Below, piece after piece: positions 31,382 through 46,300 of a DNA stretch of 64,000 nucleotides. This DNA comes from Manihot esculenta (lineage: Eukaryota; Streptophyta; Magnoliopsida; Malpighiales; Euphorbiaceae), in assembly GCF_001659605.2 (NCBI RefSeq), contig NC_035178.2, positions 8,006,062 through 8,070,061 of the forward strand. The letters run 5' to 3'. Position 1 is the stretch's first letter, and every line of letters starts with the position of its first letter. The translations under genes were made by a program, and so were the position numbers. The notes below the pieces were generated by a model, which was given only the letters and a program-made list of their open reading frames with translations, had not been told where the DNA came from and did not search any database.

Positions 31382-32300
31382 GGAGAAAAAGGAGAATCCA
31401 AAGCATGAGTTCATCAATGGCATTAATTGTCCCTACCAATGGTTTGGTTGATGATCCAGCCATTATATAGCCTTCCATTAGCAAGATGAGTGTTTTGTTT
31501 TTAATTATTTTTTGGAATTATTGTACACGTTCCTGTGCAGATTGACTAGAAAAAAGGGGTTGGAGGTCAAAAAAAAGAAAAGCCTGAAAAGATGGTGTTA
31601 GGTTATATATTGATGGCGAGTACATAGGGTAGTGGTAACCGAAAGGAAAATGGGAAATTATGATGACTTATGATGAAGGTAGGAGACTCACTTTCATGTC
31701 TGCAGGTGGGTAAAGTTGTTGCACATCCAAGGATGCTTCACACAACTAAAGATTTATATATATTCTATTGTGTATGAAAATTGAAAAGAGAGATCAAAGA
31801 GAAGCAGAATATATATGATTTCTACTTTTTCTTTGTTTTATTGTCTCTTTTGATGCTTTTAACAATCATAACAAAACAGTTGTTGCTTCTATGTATATTT
31901 TGACCTTTTCAAGAGATTTTTGCTTAATCATATGTGAAACAAACACTGTTTTACTTTAGAATTGAAGTCTTGTAATAGGTAAAAGAAAAAAACTTCATTT
32001 TTATTTTCAGTAGTTCAATTTTTTTCTCCTAGTTTGATTCTTATAGATAAATAAATAGAACTATTAAGACAAATACATAAAATTAAAAATATATGCAGAT
32101 ACACATAATCAGATAAAAAAATATAAAAAATTTAATGTGATTCAACCATAAAATAGAGATAAACTTTATAATCAAGCTGACCAGAAGAAACAAAGCTTAG
32201 ATTACCATATTCTGGACACAATCTTCCTAGAGATGAGAGTCCTTGCCTCGCCTTTTCTATATATATTTTTTAAGTGTTAAAACATGTAGATTTTTTATTT

Positions 32301-32378
32301 ACCAATGAATTGGATCCCCTCCGATTCGATCAATAATTTACCAATGAATTGGATCCATCCCGATTCGATCAATAATAA
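32301..32378. repeat. 39-bp tandem duplication
   Basis: Two adjacent copies start ACCAATGAATTGGATCC and end CGATTCGATCAATAAT. They differ at only a few positions. Confidence 0.85.
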
Positions 32379-33960
32379 AATTCTTGGCTAAAAGAAAGGT
32401 TCTGTGGCATGAACACTAAGTACTGATACAATATCTCACAACTCTTAAAATCTTAATTTTAATGTGTTTTCTAAAATTTCACATTATCCAAAATTTTAAT
32501 TTTTAATCTCCGCTCCAAACATAATATTTTTATTTTTTACTCGATTTGAATCACAATATGAAATTTTTCGAATCGAATCATAATTCAACCATATATATAT
32601 TTAATTTTAGTTTAATTAACAAAAAAAATATCAATGGTAAAAGTAGCAGCTTGATTTCTTTTATTTTCTTTCCTTGCTGCCGATATCAAGCAATTTGATT
32701 ACAAAGGCTAAAGAAAGCTAACATCTAAAAACTTTTATTTCTAAAGCAGAGTTTTAAAAATTGAGTAAATCAGGAATTCAATCGATTACTATAAACTCGG
32801 TTTTATTATATTCATAGTGCCGCTTTATCTTTAAATTTATTAAAATTAATTATTGTTATTAAAATTTATTTGATTAACTTTTTATCCAATTAAACCAAAT
32901 CAGTTATATAGAGTGAATATATTTATTGTTAAATCTAATATATAAATTTAATTTTTATTTCATTATAATTCTAGTATAAATAAAAAATGGACATAATTTA
33001 TTTTTAATTGAAAAGGTAAACGCAATCAAATTAATTTGAATTTATAATTGAATCGAGGCTTGCAATATTCAAAAGTAACCGTAAGCTCTACTTACATAAT
33101 CTTCAAGTTTCGTTTGGAAACCTTTAGTCGGCGCTCTTTTGGTGGATTTGGCACAATGTAGTTGAGCTCGAAGGACTAAAGTTTGCTTGATGGCTGATTC
33201 GAGCTGCCTCAATGGCGCTTGGAGTGGGAACTTCTCCTCCGAATCCTTTCTCGGGCCCTTGACTCTTCCAGCTCTAGGGTTCTTTGGGCCTTGGCCTTAC
33301 ATGTTATGTGGGCTGGGTTTTATAACTTTTTAGATTAGAGATTTGTATGTTTGAATGGTGTGTATCCATCTTTATTATAGGCCAGGCATTGTATTGAATT
33401 ATCTAATCAATTTATCTTCCGAAATTCACCTCGTCCACCCTTTGTTTTTCTCAAAAATTCATATTCGATATTCAATTTTTGATTCGAGTTATAACTGATT
33501 TCAATTATCAGAATTTATCATCATTTAATAATTTTATTTTTTATTATAAATTTTTTATTTTAAAAATAAATTCTATTTTTATTAATTTTATTCATAAATC
33601 TATTAATAGTATGATTGATGCATTTATTCAAACTAATTATGATATTTTAAATTTAGTTAGAATAATTTTTTTTTATATTCTGATTATATTTTTGAGTTCA
33701 TTCTTTTTAAAATTTAATGATATTTATATTTTTTATTTAAAAAAAATCTCAGCCTTTAGTAAAAAAAAATTAAATGTGTTCTTAAACTTAACGATTATAT
33801 TTTAAAATTTATCACATCCAATATTAAAATGAATAATTTATTTTAATATTAGAAGATATTAAAAACATGTAAAAAATATTTTTCCTCCGTGACCTGGAGG
33901 AGCATGCTGTTCTATGGGAGAGACACGAGACTTCAAAAGCGAATCAAAGCACGCATGACG

Positions 33961-33973
33961 GACACGTGGCAAA
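33961..33973 (+). promoter_or_regulatory. G-box/ABRE-like motif in a GC-rich island
   Basis: GACACGTGGCAAA contains the CACGTG core with the flanks typical of abscisic-acid responsive elements. It sits in a GC-richer block (33880-34190) about 1.4 kb upstream of ADH-D. Whether it acts on ADH-D is unknown. Confidence 0.3.
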
Positions 33974-35307
33974 GCAGATCTAGAAATGTGCGTCGGACAG
34001 TACCAGTGGGGCCACACCGTTTCAGGAAGAAGACGCAGCAGGCATCGGTGGACACGCATTCTACTGTGTGGATCACACCAAATCACATGATACTTGGAAT
34101 GAATCCTCCCTCGTGTTGTGGCCCTTCCACTTCCGGTTTTCATTCTTACAAACTGTGTACTGACCTGGATTTCCTAATCCAGCTGTAAAATGATATTTAC
34201 GTTTTTATTTAATTTAATGGATTTAGTTATCAGCTCAGCTCCACGTAATTACGAGAAAATTTTAACAAACTTACAAATTTATTTATTATGATGATACTCA
34301 ATTTATAGTGAAAAATACGACAAAAATGCAGCCTTAGAATGTAACCAACTTTTACCAAAAAAAAAAAAAGACTGCTATTTTAGAGGGCGTGGAATAATTT
34401 ATTAATTTTAAATTATAACTATTTAATTTTTATGAAAATAGTATGAGAAATTATAATTTTAAAATTATAAAAATTAAATAATTATAATTTTAAAATAATA
34501 TGAATTAAATAGTATTTTTTTATACCATTTTGTCGGTGTGGAAAATCCATAAAAGTAAACCATAGGATTCAAAAAGAGACAGAGATCGATGGAAAGCGAC
34601 GTGGCAGTTTCAAGAGAAAACCTTAGGCGCTACCGGTAAGAAAAAACAAGTAGTAGCCCGCAATAACCGACGGTTTCCGGTAATTCAACCCTTGAAGGCT
34701 GAAGCTGCGGCATCCACAGTCTACGCAGAATGTTTGAAAATTTCTTTATCCACACTAGCCTTGCATGCGCATAACCATAAAAATATTAACATATTATAAT
34801 TTTAAATTATATATATATATATATTATGTTTTGAACATAATTATAATAAATAATAAATAATTATTTTTATAATTTAAAAAATTGTTATTTAATCCTTTAT
34901 TTTTAAAAATAAATTACTTAATTTATATTATTTTTAAATTATTAACTATTTAATCCATTTCATAACTCATACAGATAAAATATTTGCTATGTTGCCATTA
35001 TAGAAATTATTTGCAATTAATTTTAATATGCATTACATTCTCTTTTTAAAGAATAAAAGAGTGATTTTCATGGCGCAAATTAGATCAATTCTGTTAAATA
35101 TTCTTTTAAAATAATTTAAAATATTTTTAAATAATATATTAATTATAAAATAATATACGACTCATAATATTAAAAAATATTAAAATTAATATAAAATTTT
35201 ATATATTTACGTCATAAATACACCTAATTTATATTTTGCTGTCTTATTTTGTACTATTTTTCTGGAAGTGCCTATCATCAAGTAGGCACTTTTTGCTCTC
35301 TTCCCAC

Positions 35308-35315
35308 TATAAATA
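35308..35315 (+). promoter_or_regulatory. TATA box of ADH-D
   Basis: TATAAATA in the context CCCACTATAAATAGCATCC lies about 95 bases upstream of the ADH-D start codon. Confidence 0.65.
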
Positions 35316-35406
35316 GCATCCAGAGGCAGGTTCCTTTCCAGAATCCATTAAGCTATAGTCATTACAAATCTTTATCATCATCTATTGTCTTGCAGACACA
35401 AAGATC

Positions 35407-37829
<2,423 letters not shown>

Positions 37830-39527
37830 AAAAGTACATGATCCTTTCTGTTTGTTGAGGGAATCCTATTATGAGGATCCCTTTTAAGATTGTGAAGAGA
37901 TGAATAAATTGCCTTTGTACGTACTAGAGTTTGTGGCTTTGGCCATGCGGACAACTAAATGTAATTCTAATGTTATATGCTCTGATAATTTTTTGTCCTT
38001 TGCATTGTTATTATGTTGGTTGGTTTACTTCTTACCACTTTCCCTTGCCCAAGGTCCTTGTCTAATCCGGAACTAGATTAGTCAACCGGTTGCAATTTTT
38101 GAACCAGACTGAAACTGCATGGTAGAGTTTGGTTTCAAATTCACGTTTCAAGTCGAGTTCACGTTTTCTATATTGGGTATTAAAAATTTGAACCTTATTT
38201 ATATAAATAAATAATTAATATAAAAATATACTTTTATGTATTATATTTTAAATAATGAAGTAGTGAGAATATTAAAGTTTTAATATGAAAATTATTAATG
38301 AAATATATAGATTATCAATTGAAAAAATGCTCCCTACCCCGTAAAGATAGACATTTCATCTTTCACATAAATTAAGATAAATAATTAATGTAATTAAAAA
38401 TAATAAATTTTATAATACTAAATCGTTCTTAAAATTAACAAATTTTAGTTGTTAATGCATTTTAAATAGGATATATTAAGAAGTTAATCAATGAATTAGT
38501 ATTTAAAAAATATCTATAATTTGAAACAGATAAAAAAAAAAAGCAAGTCTATTTTTATGAGACAGAAAAATTATAAATTCAATGAATTTAAATAATTATT
38601 CAGATAATAATAATTAAATTTGATATAAATTTGAATAGCTTAAAATAAATTTTAGTAATATGAATTCAATTATTGCCTTTCCATGTAAAATATGTATGCA
38701 TTAGGGATTTTTTTTTCTAATTATTATCAAATTTTTTAAAAAATTATTTAATTTCTTTTTTTATATTTATTAAAGCATCTCTAAATTAATAAATAAAACT
38801 CTTAATTTTCTTGTTAAAAAAATATTAATAATAATGGAGTATTTTGAATGAATAATTCAATATGATTGATTTGATGATTACAATTTTAGCAGTTATTGCC
38901 AGGGAATGGGAAATACTGCCATCAGAAACTTGATGATGAACTCAGCTTGGCCGCATGACCTTATCCCTCCACCGAATGGAATTAATTTTCAAATTTTCTT
39001 TTCTTGGAAAAGTGGGAACTATTTACACCCATCAATTGCCCTTAATAATTTTATTATCTATTCATTCAAAACATGCGAAAAATTTACCAATTTATTATTC
39101 TTTTTATAAGAAAGTAATTGATTAAGGGATTAAATTTGAAATTTTTTGAAATTCATCTTAATATATTTATACCAACTAAGTATTCAGAGGTCTAATCTAA
39201 TAGTACGTGCATCTAAATAAATTTGAGAGATCTCGATTCTTCTTCGATTCTCATTTCAAAAAAAAATTTACACCAGCTAAGTCCCTCGGGCGCATTTCCC
39301 AAATGAATGTAGGTAATCATCCTTAAACTGAAAAAGATGTAATGTTTATTATCATTAATTGTTTTTATTTTTTAGATTGAGTTGCACAAATTGCTAACTC
39401 TTGGTTTTATACAGATTTTATTTCATTCAATCTTTTCAAATGGACAACATCAACGATCACAGGAAATTAATTAACAAATAATGGAACAATAATAATAATA
39501 ATAATAATAATAACAATGAACTATGGA
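37830..39527. other. Spacer between ADH-D and TED7-like
   Basis: Holds the 3' UTR of ADH-D, then AT-rich DNA. Bases 38060-38190 (AACCGGTTGCAATTTTTGAA and similar) have the flavour of decayed transposon ends, but no element could be delimited. No gene was seen. Confidence 0.45.
39487..39514. repeat. (AAT)n microsatellite
   Basis: About nine AAT units lie just beyond the stop codon of the TED7-like gene, probably within its 3' UTR. Confidence 0.95.
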
Positions 39528-40067
39528 TCAGGCCTTGTGATCAATCTGCGGATGATTGGAAGAGGAAGAGGAGGGTGCCCCAACCTCAATTGCACTACCG
39601 TCCACAGATTTGGCATGTAAACCTTTGCCCAATTTCTCGTCCTTCTTGATCACCTTATCAACATGAACATCATCCTCAATCTCTAGCATTACAACTTGTG
39701 GCCCATGAGGTCCTTCTACAATGGCCTCTTTCATCTTAAAATGTTCATCCACGTGAACAAGATCAGTTTCTTTAACTTCCTTTTTCTTCTTCTTTTTCTT
39801 AAGGAAGCAACACAAAGCAGCTGCAAGAAATGCAAGGAAGAAAAGGCAACCAACTGAGACGAACACAATGACTATAACTGTGGTGTTATTGCTTGGTGAT
39901 GGTGCAGGTGGCAGTGGGGGTGGAGGTGGGAGTGCATGGGGTGGAGGTGGGCGAACATGAGGTGGAGGTGGTGGTGGTGGTGGACGTACGTGAGGTGGTG
40001 GCTGGAAAGGGTGACTTGGTGGGGGAGGAGAGAGATATGGGAAGTAATAGTTATTGGAAGAAGCCAT
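39528..40067 (-). CDS. TED7: TED6/TED7-like proline-rich membrane protein
   Basis: Intronless gene of 179 residues. The start at 40067 (MASSNNYYFPYLSPPPP) is chosen over an in-frame ATG 26 codons upstream because family members begin with this kind of sequence. An outside proline-rich segment (about 10-60, PPPPHVRPPPPP type) is followed by one membrane helix (about 64-89, VIVIVFVSVGCLFFLAFLAA), a poly-lysine stop-transfer, and a cytoplasmic tail. The tail contains ETDLVHVDEHFKMKEAIVEG and HGPQVVMLEIEDDVHVDKVI, conserved in TRACHEARY ELEMENT DIFFERENTIATION-RELATED 6/7. Those proteins help secondary cell wall deposition in xylem vessels and bind a secondary-wall cellulose synthase subunit. Choice between TED6 and TED7 is based on general likeness only. 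Confidence 0.82.
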   Translation of the reverse strand: MASSNNYYFPYLSPPPPSHPFQPPPHVRPPPPPPPPHVRPPPPHALPPPPPLPPAPSPSNNTTVIVIVFVSVGCLFFLAFLAAALCCFLKKKKKKKEVKETDLVHVDEHFKMKEAIVEGPHGPQVVMLEIEDDVHVDKVIKKDEKLGKGLHAKSVDGSAIEVGAPSSSSSNHPQIDHKA

Positions 40068-40515
40068 GTGAAGGTATAGCACAGATATTTTGAATGGTTG
40101 GGTTGGATTATGCAGCTGGTGTGTATTTGTAGTGAGGGTGTGCATAATTTTTTAGAGTTAAAATCTAAAACAAGTTTCTAAATGACTTGACTCTCATTCT
40201 AAGATTTGTGGAGAAATGGTTGTTTGCATTGGAAAACACTTCTTCGATTCCAATTCCTCTCCTTTTTGTTCTGAAGCTTATTTCTATACCAATGGACATT
40301 TCCATTATTGTTTTGGACCTTTTCCTTTCTTTATTCCTCCAATAATTCTCTTGATTGCAGTGGAAACGTTAAGTTAAGCTCAATGTTCATTCGTTTTGTT
40401 TTCTCTCCTTTTGTCTTCCCTTTTACTACAAACAAAGCATCAACTGGTTTAAACTTCAAGCCATCCATCTAATTCCCATCAACTTGTTAACTTACATTCT
40501 CAAGGAACAGCTAGC

Positions 40516-40700
40516 TCATCCTTGGACATCAAATATGACGAGAATTTCATTCCACATATCAGCTACTCCAGGTAGACAACAGTGGCTGCAATCAGGCACT
40601 GATGGACTATCACTCCAAGTGCCTACATGTGCATCCCTTCGGAATGCTTCCATGAGTGTCACATGTAGAACTTTACAGGAACATATCCGAAACTCGGCTC
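40516..40700 (-). pseudogene. C-terminal remnant of a TRICHOME BIREFRINGENCE-LIKE (TBL) gene
   Basis: The minus strand reads KVLHVTLMEAFRRDAHVG, then TWSDSPSVPDCSHCCLPG and VADMWNEIL, before a stop at 40516-40518. TBL wall polysaccharide O-acetyltransferases end with DCSHWCLPGxPDxWN, whose Asp and His belong to the catalytic DxxH motif. Both are still present here, but the conserved Trp is Cys (CSHCC) and the conserved Pro of PD is Ala. The frame upstream is closed by TGA at 40738-40740. No GDS motif or other TBL part was found nearby, so this is best read as a broken leftover rather than the last exon of a living gene. Confidence 0.6.
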
Positions 40701-42762
40701 CAGTCTCTCCCTCCAGTTTTTTATGAAGGGCGCCGTCTCACTTTGCAAGAAAAACAAGCCTGGCCACTAGTACAAAAGCAACTAGTACCATGAGTCTACT
40801 TTTGCATAGAATTATCAGTAAAATGACAAATACAAGACAAAAATGTAGGCTAACTATTAAACTAAAGATGAACAAAACCAAAAGTGGAAGCAAATGAAAA
40901 GGCAGATGGCTCATCTCCAATATACACTTGCTGTATTCCCATTCATGGCAGTCTCAGCCCAAAATACCCAAGCGTTTTATGCTGTTTCTGAAGGCAGTAG
41001 CAATAGGCATTCCAAGCTCTCGGGAACCCACCAACCTGAAATTAACAGCCTATCTGAAAAACATCAGAGAACTTCCTGAAATTTGCAAATAGTACAACAA
41101 AATTTCTCTAGGTATCATTTACAGAAGAAATTACTGAAATTGGCATCAACATGACATGTTCAAATTTAGTTTCCTCTTTAGAAATCTCTGGATAGATAAC
41201 AAAGCAATCTAGACTCGATTCAGCAACAACAAAAAAAGGCTTTTCCTCAAACCTCGCCCTTGCCTAATGAATGACTCACCTTTGACATTATAAATTCATT
41301 GGCATGTAAAATATGGAGACAGCATGGTGCATATGCACCCCTATATACATGTATGGTTGACAGTTTAGCCTCCTTTCCAATTACAAGAAAAACCATCATT
41401 GTCAAAGTTATATTGCCAAACATGCTTTCTGCAAGCTTAGTGCCATCAATCATGCTCTCAGTCTCAGCAACTTTCATAAGGAGTCATTTACCCAAATGTT
41501 GTGCGGATATTAAAATGTTTCATATTACTATTATATAGAATAATATAAAGTTATTTTATAAAATAATATATATATTTTTTATAAATTCACCCCACCTATT
41601 AGAGGAATAAAATATTTTCCTTTTTATATTTAGAACTTGAAATTCTTGATTGATGAAAAATAAATTATAATATCTTATTTTATCTCTTGAAATTCAAAAT
41701 AATATAAAAAAATGATTAATTAAATATGTAATTTATTGTCATAATAAAAAAAATAATTGTAGAGGAGAATTAGAAATTTAACTAATAGACATAATTTTCA
41801 ATTTTAAAATAAAAAATTTAAAAATCTCAAATATTAATAAGTAAAAAACCATGTATTAACAAATTTAATTGTATAACAAAAATTAAAAAATTTAGTATTT
41901 ACTATCATATATTATTAATATTCAATAACATATTTCATTAAGGAACAAAAATTCAATGACGGTGGATAGCTATGGCAGAAGTGGGGTAAAGGTGAATGAG
42001 GAGAATCACTAAAAATCAAAAAATTTCAACAATATTCAATTTCTATTTATTCAACAGAGTTTAGTTGATTGAAAAAGAGTTGTGTAGTCCTATGTCCCAT
42101 GCTAAATTCAGAGAGAATAATAAAATACGAGTTAATTAAAAATGAAAGAGATAAAATTGTGTGAATAAAATTAAGTTAGTGGATTTTATATAGAGTGGAT
42201 ATACATATTGTAATAAAAATTTTATTGTATTTTATTATTAAAAAAATTATTATAATTTTTATTTTTATAATAAATATAATATTAAAAATATATTCATAAA
42301 AATTGAGTAAATATTATATAAAAAGATGTTTAGATAATAAAAATAAATCACTGTAAAAAAATAAATAAATAAATATATATATATATATATATAAAAGTTC
42401 ATAATAAAATATTATGTAAAAAAGAAAATTAAAAAGTTAAATATAAATTATAATAATAAAAATAATAAATTATATTTATTATAAAAATATTAATTAATAA
42501 TATTATTAAATATGAAAATATAATTTAAAAATAAAATAAAAATAAAATATATTAAGTGTGGTAATTGACACAAATATAAAGTTGAAAGTTTTATATTTGC
42601 AAGTATCGCTACAAATAAAACATGCCACTTACCTATTTTAGAATCCAATCCTGAACTTACAAAGAATCCACATCAAAGTGATAACTAGGTAAATAACCTC
42701 AATTGAGTAGCATGTGGCAACTTCTCATCAAAGTCTGCAGCCTCAACAAAATTGGGAAAACG

Positions 42763-42792
<30 letters not shown>
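42763..42792. repeat. 30-base A homopolymer
   Basis: An uninterrupted run of A residues. It could be the tail of an old retroposed copy or simple slippage; no recognisable retroposon body precedes it. Confidence 0.9.
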
Positions 42793-42794
<2 letters not shown>

Positions 42795-43386
42795 AAGACA
42801 ATCTTCCCATTATTGACATCCAAATTGAACACCAAGAATTACCTTACCATTTGTTTTCCAGGCAAGTTCATCACCAGATCCACAAGCTGGGTATCTCTCC
42901 ATTCTCTACCTCGGAACTCACTGATCACCCAAAATCCAACACGAAAAAAACTTTAGAAAACCTATCTATGCCATCAAACACAAAATGCTCAGTATCAATA
43001 ATCCTTATTGTACTCAATGCACCATGTTTAAAATATCTAAATGAAGTAACTATCCAAAAGGCTATCTTACTTAACGCTGAGCTGCTTTTCATTTTCTGAG
43101 TTATCAAATCAATAAGTCAGTTTTCTTAATTCTCACTTTCAGCCATGTCCAGATACTCAGATGTCCTAAGTAGAGAAACCATGTGTCAATGAATATGAGA
43201 GACTCAATGCAGATTTAGACCTCCAAAGAAAAGTCTTGCCTGTCGCTCTGCCTTTCAGTCATAATGTGGCTAACAGTCTCTATGTGCCTTCTATCCATCA
43301 ATGTAATTTCTATTATTTCGGTATGAGCTTTAGTAAAGACTTCATGTCTGCCTAAGCAGGCACACAGCCAGCGACAAAAGAAGGTT

Positions 43387-46300
43387 TTACCATTCATCAT
43401 GGATAAAAGAATCAATAAGAGTAGCATAAGCATCTTCTTTCATCAGTGCTGTCAAATTTTTTAATACTAGATCAATTTTTCCAGCACTAGAATGAGACTT
43501 GTCCCCTGCAACAAAAATATTTGTCTTCTGTCCCACTACAATCCAGCTGCATCCTGGCAACTTCTTCACTCCTTTCTCTCTCATTTCCCTCCTTAAAACA
43601 TTAACCTCATCCCAGTTTCCTGATGCAGCATAAATGTTAGAAAGAAGCACATAGGGTGAAGAATTTTGAGGTTCAAGTTCAATGAGTTTCTCAGCAGCAT
43701 TTTGGCCCCTAACATCATCCCCATGTATTCTGCAAGCTGCAAGCATTGTAGCCCAAATCATGGCATGACGTTCAAATTTAAGTGTATAGATGAACTCTTC
43801 AGCTTCTTGCAGAAAGCCCCACCTGCCCAGAAGATCAACCATGCAGGCACAATGATCCACCCTAGGCTGAATCTTGTAATAGTTAACCATACTATCAAAG
43901 GTCTGACGGCCTTCAGATACCCTCCCTGCATGACTGCATGCAGTGAGAACACCAAGAAACGTGACATCGTCAGGTATAACAGGTGTTTGCTTCATCTCAT
44001 CAAAGACTCTTAGTGCATCTTCTGCATACCCATTTTTAGCATATCCAACTATCATTGAGTTCCAAGAAATAACATCATTTTTACTATGCATTTCCTCAAA
44101 AACTTGCATGGAACTCTTCACATCCCCGCATTTAGCGTACATGTCCACAAGGGCACTGCACGTTGATTCATCTAAGTCAAAACCAATGTGGATAATGAGT
44201 GAGTGAACCTGTCTTCCATCTCTCATAGAAGATGAGATAGCACATGCTCTAAGCACACTGACAAATGTGGCTTGATCAGGTAGCACATTGCAGCTACGCA
44301 TCTCTTGATAGAACAGCAAAGCCCCATCAGTACAATCATTTTGTGCAAGTCCTGAAATCATTGCAGTCCACAATATATTGCTTTTTGGATTTGAAATTTC
44401 TGAGAAGAGAATACTTGCATCTTCTTTTCTTAAGGAGTTCATGTACATGCCCAAGAGGGAGACACCTAAGAATTCATCATCATACTGAAGGCCCCCTTTT
44501 AGAATAAGAGAGTGGATTTGCCTTCCTAGATTCAACTGTTGAGGTCCACCACATGCATCTAAAAGGCTTGCAAAAGTTACTTCAGATGGACTAAGTCCTT
44601 CAATTTGCATCTGTTTAAAGAGTAGTATTGCATCTTCTATATTAATAGTAGAATATCCTGCGATAAGGGCATTCATGGAGACCACACTACGCTCAGGCAT
44701 GCTTGCAAAAATTTTATGTGCAGAGCCAATAGCACCACACTTTGCATACATGTCAATAAGGGAGCTTCCAGCATAAAGGCTTGTTTCAAGACCAGTTTTG
44801 ACTGAGAGACAATGCATCTGTTTCCCCAGCTCAATACCTTCAACATTTGCACAGGCACTCAGTATACTGGCCAAGGAGACTTCATCAGGCAAAATCCCAA
44901 GCAAATGCATCTTTTGGAACATAAGGAACGCCTCAACCTCATTTTCTTCCTGCACATATCCAACAATAATTGCATTCCAAGAAACATTGTCTCTGTACTT
45001 CATGAGTTCAAATTGTTTCCTTGCGTCCTCAAGAACACCAGATTTAGCATACATATCAACCAATGCATTTCCCACAAATAAGTTTGAGGCAAATTTATCC
45101 TTGATGATGACTGCATGCAATTGCCGACCCCCTTCCAGAAATTTCATGCAAGCACATGCACTCAAAATAATGGTATAGGTAAATTCATCTGGATGGAAAC
45201 CACAGCTCTTCATATTGGGGAATAATTCCATCACTTTGTAGCCATATCCATTTTGTGCATAACCTCCAAGCAATGCATTCCAGGAGACAACATTTTGCTC
45301 ATCTAAAGCATCAAAAACTTTTCTTGCCGCTTCAATCTTCTCGCATTTAGCATACATGCTAATCAATGAACTTCCAACATAGACGTTAGAGTCCAACCCC
45401 TGTTTAACTGCCTCCGCATGAACTAGCAAACCAAAGTCAAGAGCAGTTAAACTCGCAACTGCACTCAATACACTTGCTAACGTGGATCTTGTAGACTTAA
45501 TACCAGCTTTCCTCATATTTTGGAAAATCTCGATAGCTTTTGCCATATAACCTTTCCGGGCATGCCCTGAAATCATCACATTCCATACCACAACATTAGG
45601 GTTAGGCATCTGGGAGAATAAATCGATTGCATCATCAAGCCTTCCTAGACCAACATATATATTTATGACAGTCACAAATGCTACTTGGTCTGGTTCCCGA
45701 CCTACTTTCTTCATCTCTTCAAACACTTTTAACGCCTCCTCAGGCAAAGCAGCTTTAACATACCCAGCAATCAATGACGTCCAAGAAACTGTATCCAATT
45801 CAACTCCTTCATCAAACACCCTTCGACAATCAACCATGCTATTACATTTAGCATACATATCAATAAGAGCACCCTCGCAAAAAGAACTCGAGCCATAGCC
45901 CATCTTAACTACATTGCAATGAACTTGTCTGCCACATTCAACACTCTCCAATCTAGCACAAGCTGATAAAACAATAGCAAAAGTGAACTCATTAGGCCAC
46001 ACCCCATGACTACACAATGATCCATAGGACTTAACAACCGTATCCAAAAATCCCCATTTCGAATACATTGACAAGATAGAGTTCCAAGCCAATACATCTC
46101 TATTTTCAAGCCTATTGAAGACCTTCTCCGCAAAATCCACATGGCCACATTTGGCATATATGTCAAGAATGGAATTCCCCAAAGGCCCATTTGACCAAAA
46201 ACCATGTTTGAGGCTCTGGCCATGGATAATTCTATTGGTTGTTGAAAATTGCAATAGCCTTTGAGGCGTTTCTTCGAGCGTGTGGTGTGCTTTGGCCTGT

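Larger units (their letters stand above)
31382..35307. other. Spacer between PIN6 and ADH-D
   Basis: Begins with the PIN6 3' UTR. AT-rich except for two GC-richer islands: 33120-33330, with no family recognised and possibly the tail of an old retroposon, and 33880-34190 (separate entry). A 39-bp tandem duplication lies at 32301-32378. The last kilobase is the distal promoter of ADH-D. Confidence 0.5.
40068..43386. other. Spacer between TED7-like and the PPR gene
   Basis: Contains the TED7-like promoter, a trichome birefringence-like remnant at 40516-40700 (separate entry), and a moderately GC-balanced stretch to about 41480. That stretch holds a minus-strand frame of 76 codons (41247-41477) that I do not recognise. 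AT-rich DNA and a 30-base A run follow. The right end is the 3' flank of the PPR gene. Confidence 0.5.

Noticed and set aside
33479..33805. 108-codon open frame
   Set aside because: It is made almost only of Ile, Phe, Asn, Lys and Leu, as expected by chance in AT-rich DNA; no family or splice context.
33889..34188. 99-codon plus frame (and a 94-codon minus frame) in the GC-rich island
   Set aside because: Both strands are open because of composition; neither resembles a known protein.
41247..41477. 76-codon minus-strand frame
   Set aside because: Balanced composition makes it look better than chance, but no family, splice sites or partner exons were found.
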